45,944 bases of DNA from Gammaproteobacteria bacterium (GTDB taxonomy: Bacteria > Pseudomonadota > Gammaproteobacteria > Steroidobacterales > Steroidobacteraceae): NCBI GenBank assembly GCA_025358295.1, contig JANYJY010000027.1, forward strand, positions 1 through 45,944. The letters run 5' to 3'. The notes below the pieces were generated by a model that did no database searches, was not told the DNA's origin, and saw only the letters and a list, made by a program, of their open reading frames with translations. Position 1 is the first letter of the stretch; every line of letters starts with the position of its first letter. Shown piece by piece: positions 42,747 through 45,944 of this stretch. Both the position numbers and the translations under genes were made by a program.

Positions 42747-43944
42747 GCGGTTAGCGCTCATTTGCGTGGCGGCCATGAGTTTTCGCGCCGCCGCCGACCC
42801 GCCGTTTTATGCGGCGACCTTCGAGAAAACACCTGCGGCTGCCGCACTGACCGATATCGGCCGCACGCTGTTCTTCGATGTGTCCCTGTCGGCCTCCGGC
42901 ACCCAGTCCTGTGCCTCCTGTCATGACCCGCGACATTCGTTCGGCCCTCCCGACGACGCTGCCGTGCAACGGGGCGGCGCCGATAGCCGGCAACCCGGTG
43001 TGCGCGCCGTGCCTTCGTTGATGTACGCGCAAAATATTCCCCCGTTCACGGAGCACTATTTCGATGATGAGGGCGATGACGGCATCGACCAAGGTCCGGC
43101 CGGCGGGCGCACCTGGGATGGGCGGGAGCAATCGGCGCATGACCAGGCCCGCCTGCCGCTGTTGTCGGCGTTCGAAATGGCCAACTCCTCGCCCGACGCC
43201 GTGGTCGGGAAGCTACTTCGAGCGAACCGGGCCGCTCAATTTCGCCGTATTTTCGGCGACTCGATATTCAACGATAAGGACCTCGCGTTCAGGGCCGTTC
43301 TGCTGGCCCTGGAAACTTACCAGCAAAGCGCTGCGGAGTTCTATCCCTACACCAGCAAGTACGACGCCTGGCTGCGCCATGAAGCGTCATTGAGCGATGT
43401 TGAAACGCGCGGACTGTCCGCCTTCAATAATCCAGCCAAGGGCAATTGCGCTCGCTGCCATCCGAGTGCCCTGCGCAAAGGGGCGTTTCCGCAGTTTACG
43501 GATTTCGGCTACGCCGCCATCGGCGTGCCGCGAAACGGCGCCATACCGGCGAACGCGGATGCGCGCCATTACGATCTGGGTCTGTGCGGGCCGCTGCGCA
43601 CCGATCTCGCGGATCGAAAATATTATTGCGGTCTGTTTCGCGCCCCGACACTTCGCAATGTGGCGACGCGCCGGGTGTTCTTTCATAACGGCGCACTGCA
43701 TAGCCTAGAAGACGCCGTACGATTTTATGCCGAGAGGGATACCGAGCCGCAAAATTGGTATTCACGCGATGCACGCGGCAAAACAATCAAGTTCGATGAC
43801 CTGCCGGTGCAGTATCAGGGCAATGTCGATGTCCAGCCGCCCTTCGATCGGCACCTGGGCGATGCGCCTGCATTGAGCGAGACCGATATCAAGGACATCT
43901 TGGCCTTCTTGCAAACGCTCACCGACGGCTACGTGCTGCGATAA
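42727..43944 (+). CDS. Di-heme cytochrome c peroxidase/MauG-family protein
   Basis: A protein of about 405 residues with two c-type heme sites, CASCH (62-66) and CARCH (241-245), as in the CcpA/MauG family. Also visible are DIGRTLFFDVSLSASGTQSC, GGRTWDGREQ and RVFFHNGALHSLEDAVRFYAERD. The start is uncertain: GTG at 42727 gives a signal-like N-terminus (basic VVVRCTER, hydrophobic LALICVAAMSF, then AAAD) as needed for periplasmic heme attachment, at the cost of a 20-base overlap with hslO. ATG at 42775 would lose the signal. Members reduce H2O2 or carry out long-range oxidations. The substrate is unknown. It is convergent with the halogenase-like gene. Confidence 0.85.
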   Translation: MVVRCTERLALICVAAMSFRAAADPPFYAATFEKTPAAAALTDIGRTLFFDVSLSASGTQSCASCHDPRHSFGPPDDAAVQRGGADSRQPGVRAVPSLMYAQNIPPFTEHYFDDEGDDGIDQGPAGGRTWDGREQSAHDQARLPLLSAFEMANSSPDAVVGKLLRANRAAQFRRIFGDSIFNDKDLAFRAVLLALETYQQSAAEFYPYTSKYDAWLRHEASLSDVETRGLSAFNNPAKGNCARCHPSALRKGAFPQFTDFGYAAIGVPRNGAIPANADARHYDLGLCGPLRTDLADRKYYCGLFRAPTLRNVATRRVFFHNGALHSLEDAVRFYAERDTEPQNWYSRDARGKTIKFDDLPVQYQGNVDVQPPFDRHLGDAPALSETDIKDILAFLQTLTDGYVLR

Positions 43945-43961
43945 CCGCGTAACGCGTCGCG

Positions 43962-45299
43962 CTAGACCTTGTCGAGCGGCGTGGTGCCGCCGGTGAATTG
44001 CGAGCGTGCCTGAGCCAGCCGGTACTTATGTTCTGCACGCCAGCGCCGCCATTCGCTCAAGCCTAGGATCGCGTACACCAGTTTGAACAGTTTCAGGCGC
44101 CATAGCACCTTGGGCGTATCGAACAGGTCGCCGGCGAGCATGGAGATGACGCCCTGTTCGAGCTGCCAGGTGTTCTTTGGTGAGCGGAACATTTGCTGCA
44201 TCACCGGACCATTGAATCGGTAAATGAAGAAGGAGAAGCGCGCCATGCCGGCCCGCTGGCGCTTTTCCAATTTGCGTAGCAGTGCCGCCTCGCGAGCCGG
44301 CTCGCGCAGCGACACGTCGACCACGGCCGCGGCCTGTTCCGCGCCGCTCATGGCGAGATAGACGCCGGAGGAGAACACGGGGTCCAGAAATGCGAAGGCA
44401 TCGCCGACCAATACCCAGCCGGGGCCGCCCATGCGGGTCGAATCGTAGGAATAATTGCCCGTCACGCGGACCTCATCGTCGATCAGCGTGGCGTGCTCGA
44501 GCCGCCGCCACAGCGCGGCGTTGCGCTTCAGGGTGTCGAACAGGAATTCCAGAGTCTTGCCCTTACGCTGCTTGAGATAGTCGGGACGGCACACCGCGCC
44601 GACGCTCATCACGCCGTCGGGCAGCGGAATCATCCACATCCAGCCATGCTCGAAGCTATAGATGCTGATATTGCCTGCGTCCACGCCGGCGCGCCGCTCC
44701 GCGCCCCGAAAATGGCCGAAGATGGCGGCGCTTTGATGTTGATCGTTCTTGCGCCGGAGTCGAAGCCGTGAGGAGAGCATGGCGTCGCGGCCGCTGGCAT
44801 CGACCACGTAGCGCGCTTGGATGCGGTAATTGCGGCCGTCGTCGGTGCGAATATCAAGTTGCGACTCGCGCGGGTCGATCTGTTCCACGGCCAGCACTTC
44901 GTGGCCCTCGCGCGCATCTGCGCCACAGCCGCGCGCATGGTCGTAGAGCATTTTGTCAAAGTCCTGGCGCCATACCTGGTAGGCATGCGGCGGACTCTTG
45001 CCGATGGCCCGTGAGAATTCGTACGTGTTATAGCCGCGCTCATTGTCGGCCTCGAAATCTGCGCCCGGCTTGAATACCCCGAGGGTCCGCACCTTGTCGA
45101 GCACACCGAGCCGCTCGAGGATCGGCAGGTTCATCGGCAGCAAAGACTCGCCGATGTGGAAGCGGGGGTGACGCGCCTTTTCCAGCGCGATCACCGTGTA
45201 ACCACGCCGCGCCAGCAATGCCGCGGCGGTGCTGCCGGCGGGGCCGCCGCCGATCACCGCCACATCGCACAACTCGGTCGCCGTTGCCAGTGCATCCAT
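43962..45299 (-). CDS. Flavin-dependent halogenase-like FAD oxidoreductase
   Basis: A 445-residue single-component FAD protein with GGGPAGS (17-23), PRFHIGESLLPMN (45-57), WMWMIP (220-225) and LVGDAFAFLDPVFSSGVYLAM near 300. The WxWxIP signature and the GES loop place it in the flavin-dependent halogenase family, on the side of phenol and carrier-bound-substrate halogenases rather than the free-tryptophan enzymes. Many members of this wider group are non-halogenating oxidoreductases. ATG at 45299 is chosen; 45314 is an alternative. A CATAAT hexamer lies exactly 6 bases before it. No biosynthetic gene cluster surrounds it in the window, so the substrate is open. Confidence 0.75.
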   Translation of the reverse strand: MDALATATELCDVAVIGGGPAGSTAAALLARRGYTVIALEKARHPRFHIGESLLPMNLPILERLGVLDKVRTLGVFKPGADFEADNERGYNTYEFSRAIGKSPPHAYQVWRQDFDKMLYDHARGCGADAREGHEVLAVEQIDPRESQLDIRTDDGRNYRIQARYVVDASGRDAMLSSRLRLRRKNDQHQSAAIFGHFRGAERRAGVDAGNISIYSFEHGWMWMIPLPDGVMSVGAVCRPDYLKQRKGKTLEFLFDTLKRNAALWRRLEHATLIDDEVRVTGNYSYDSTRMGGPGWVLVGDAFAFLDPVFSSGVYLAMSGAEQAAAVVDVSLREPAREAALLRKLEKRQRAGMARFSFFIYRFNGPVMQQMFRSPKNTWQLEQGVISMLAGDLFDTPKVLWRLKLFKLVYAILGLSEWRRWRAEHKYRLAQARSQFTGGTTPLDKV

Positions 45300-45305
45300 G
45301 ATGCG

Positions 45306-45311
45306 ATTATG
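45306..45311 (-). promoter_or_regulatory. Putative -10 element (CATAAT) 6 bases before the halogenase-like ATG
   Basis: Read leftward: CATAAT (45311-45306), six bases, then the ATG at 45299. There is no Shine-Dalgarno sequence. This is the weakest of four examples with identical spacing in the window. Confidence 0.3.
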
Positions 45312-45381
45312 CACCGTACAGAGGCCGTAAGTCCGGGCCGTGGCGCTGAACGGTTCGGCCGATGACGTCGTTACCCCTGTG

Positions 45382-45944
45382 TCATTTCTGATCCGCGTAA
45401 GTTTTGATCAGCCAATACAGGAAATCGCGGCAATCCATCAGGGACTTGACGCTGACGTACTCGTTCAGGCCGTGAATGTGGCCGAGATCGGGTCCGGCAA
45501 ACAGGGGTTCGATGCCGTAAGTGGGGATGCCGGCCGCGTTCAAGAACTGGCCGTCGGTTCCACCGGGCTGCAAAATCGGCAATACCGGTACGCCGGGAAA
45601 GAATTCAGCCGCCAGTTTTTCAACCGGCCCCAATATCTGCGGCGTCAACGGCGGCGGCGATGAACTGGGCCCCCGGATCTCCAATGTGGAAACCACCACC
45701 TTCGGATCGGCGATCAGCTCTTCGAGCTTTGCGCGCACGGTTTCTTGATCGACGCCTGGGAAAATGCGGCAGTTGATATTGGCCCTGGCGCGCTGCGGCA
45801 ATGCATTGGTGGCATGGCCTGCATCCAGCAGGGTGGCAACGCAGGTGGTCCGCAGCGTCGCGTTCCAGCTCGGATCCTTGGACGAGACGAGCGCGATGGC
45901 CGCCGTGTCGTTCGGATTCTTGACCAAGGACTGCATAGCATTGG
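45382..45944 (-). CDS. M20-family metallopeptidase, 5' end outside the window
   Basis: The C-terminal 187 or so residues of an M20 peptidase/deacylase; the frame runs off the right edge (the ATG at 45936 is internal). Visible are the end of the dimerisation domain (ATNALPQRARANINCRIFPG, with the lid-domain pattern of the family) and the return to the catalytic domain, with GGTDGQFLNAAGIPTYGIEP and the late metal ligand in HIHGLNEYVSVKSL. The first zinc ligands are not in the window. Members remove N-terminal residues or acyl groups from peptides. The substrate and cell location are unknown. An 82-base gap separates its stop from the halogenase-like start. Confidence 0.85.
   Translation of the reverse strand, partial: NAMQSLVKNPNDTAAIALVSSKDPSWNATLRTTCVATLLDAGHATNALPQRARANINCRIFPGVDQETVRAKLEELIADPKVVVSTLEIRGPSSSPPPLTPQILGPVEKLAAEFFPGVPVLPILQPGGTDGQFLNAAGIPTYGIEPLFAGPDLGHIHGLNEYVSVKSLMDCRDFLYWLIKTYADQK

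Noticed and set aside
43945-43961. CGCGTAACGCG between the convergent peroxidase and halogenase-like genes as a terminator
   Set aside because: The arms are 5 bases with a one-base centre and there is no T tract, so it cannot form a normal intrinsic terminator.

Overview
The window is a GC-rich stretch of a gammaproteobacterial chromosome. The housekeeping gene order (pdxA-rsmA-apaG-apaH with surA and lptD; lptD divergent from amgK-murU; mreBCD-rodA-mltB-rlpA-dacA; gatCAB divergent from mreB) resembles Pseudomonas, Xanthomonadales, Nevskiales and Steroidobacter-like lineages. The order narrows it to that broad group; I cannot name a genus. I saw no tRNA, rRNA, CRISPR array, insertion sequence or prophage, and no gene-free stretch longer than about 300 bases. 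Coding density is very high, with many 1-4 base start/stop overlaps.

Layout. (1) 1-12265: an accessory amino-sugar catabolism island, probably for alpha-linked N-acetylgalactosamine. A leftward operon encodes a TonB-dependent receptor, a DMT-type permease, a GatZ/AgaZ-like protein, an AgaS-like SIS isomerase and a BadF-type sugar kinase. The divergent rightward operon encodes a Tat-exported GH36 glycosidase, an AgaR-like DeoR repressor and an exported amidohydrolase. The 173-base divergent gap carries an inverted pair of AgaR-like operator cores, one lying between the -35 and -10 of the rightward promoter. A truncated LysR regulator sits at the left edge. (2) 12262-15780: a small PEGA-like lipoprotein, a G3E (CobW-like) GTPase broken by a deletion and frameshift, a GcvA-type LysR regulator, a small exported protein and folA. 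(3) 15773-18920: a kynurenine operon (3-hydroxyanthranilate dioxygenase, kynureninase, kynurenine monooxygenase). (4) 19050-28022: apaH, apaG, a universal stress protein, rsmA, pdxA, surA and lptD leftward; amgK-murU (MurNAc recycling) rightward. (5) 28043-30569: a frameshifted nucleotidyltransferase gene with a small partner, then lipA-lipB. (6) 30524-38442: a cell-wall and shape cluster, mreBCD-rodA-mltB-rlpA-dacA-(D-amino-acid transaminase)-ybeD, without the PBP2 gene often found in it. (7) 38577-45944: gatCAB, hslO, a di-heme cytochrome peroxidase, a flavin-dependent halogenase-like oxidoreductase and the C-terminal part of an M20 peptidase.

How they work together. In the island the inferred route is: uptake of glycan across the outer membrane, periplasmic trimming by GH36, import by the DMT permease, phosphorylation, then AgaS and AgaZ steps, all under one repressor. 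The deacetylase and class II aldolase expected for this route are not visible here. A second recurring signal is a TATAAT-like hexamer exactly 6 bases before the ATG of folA, the dioxygenase gene, lipA and the halogenase-like gene, which suggests leaderless transcripts.
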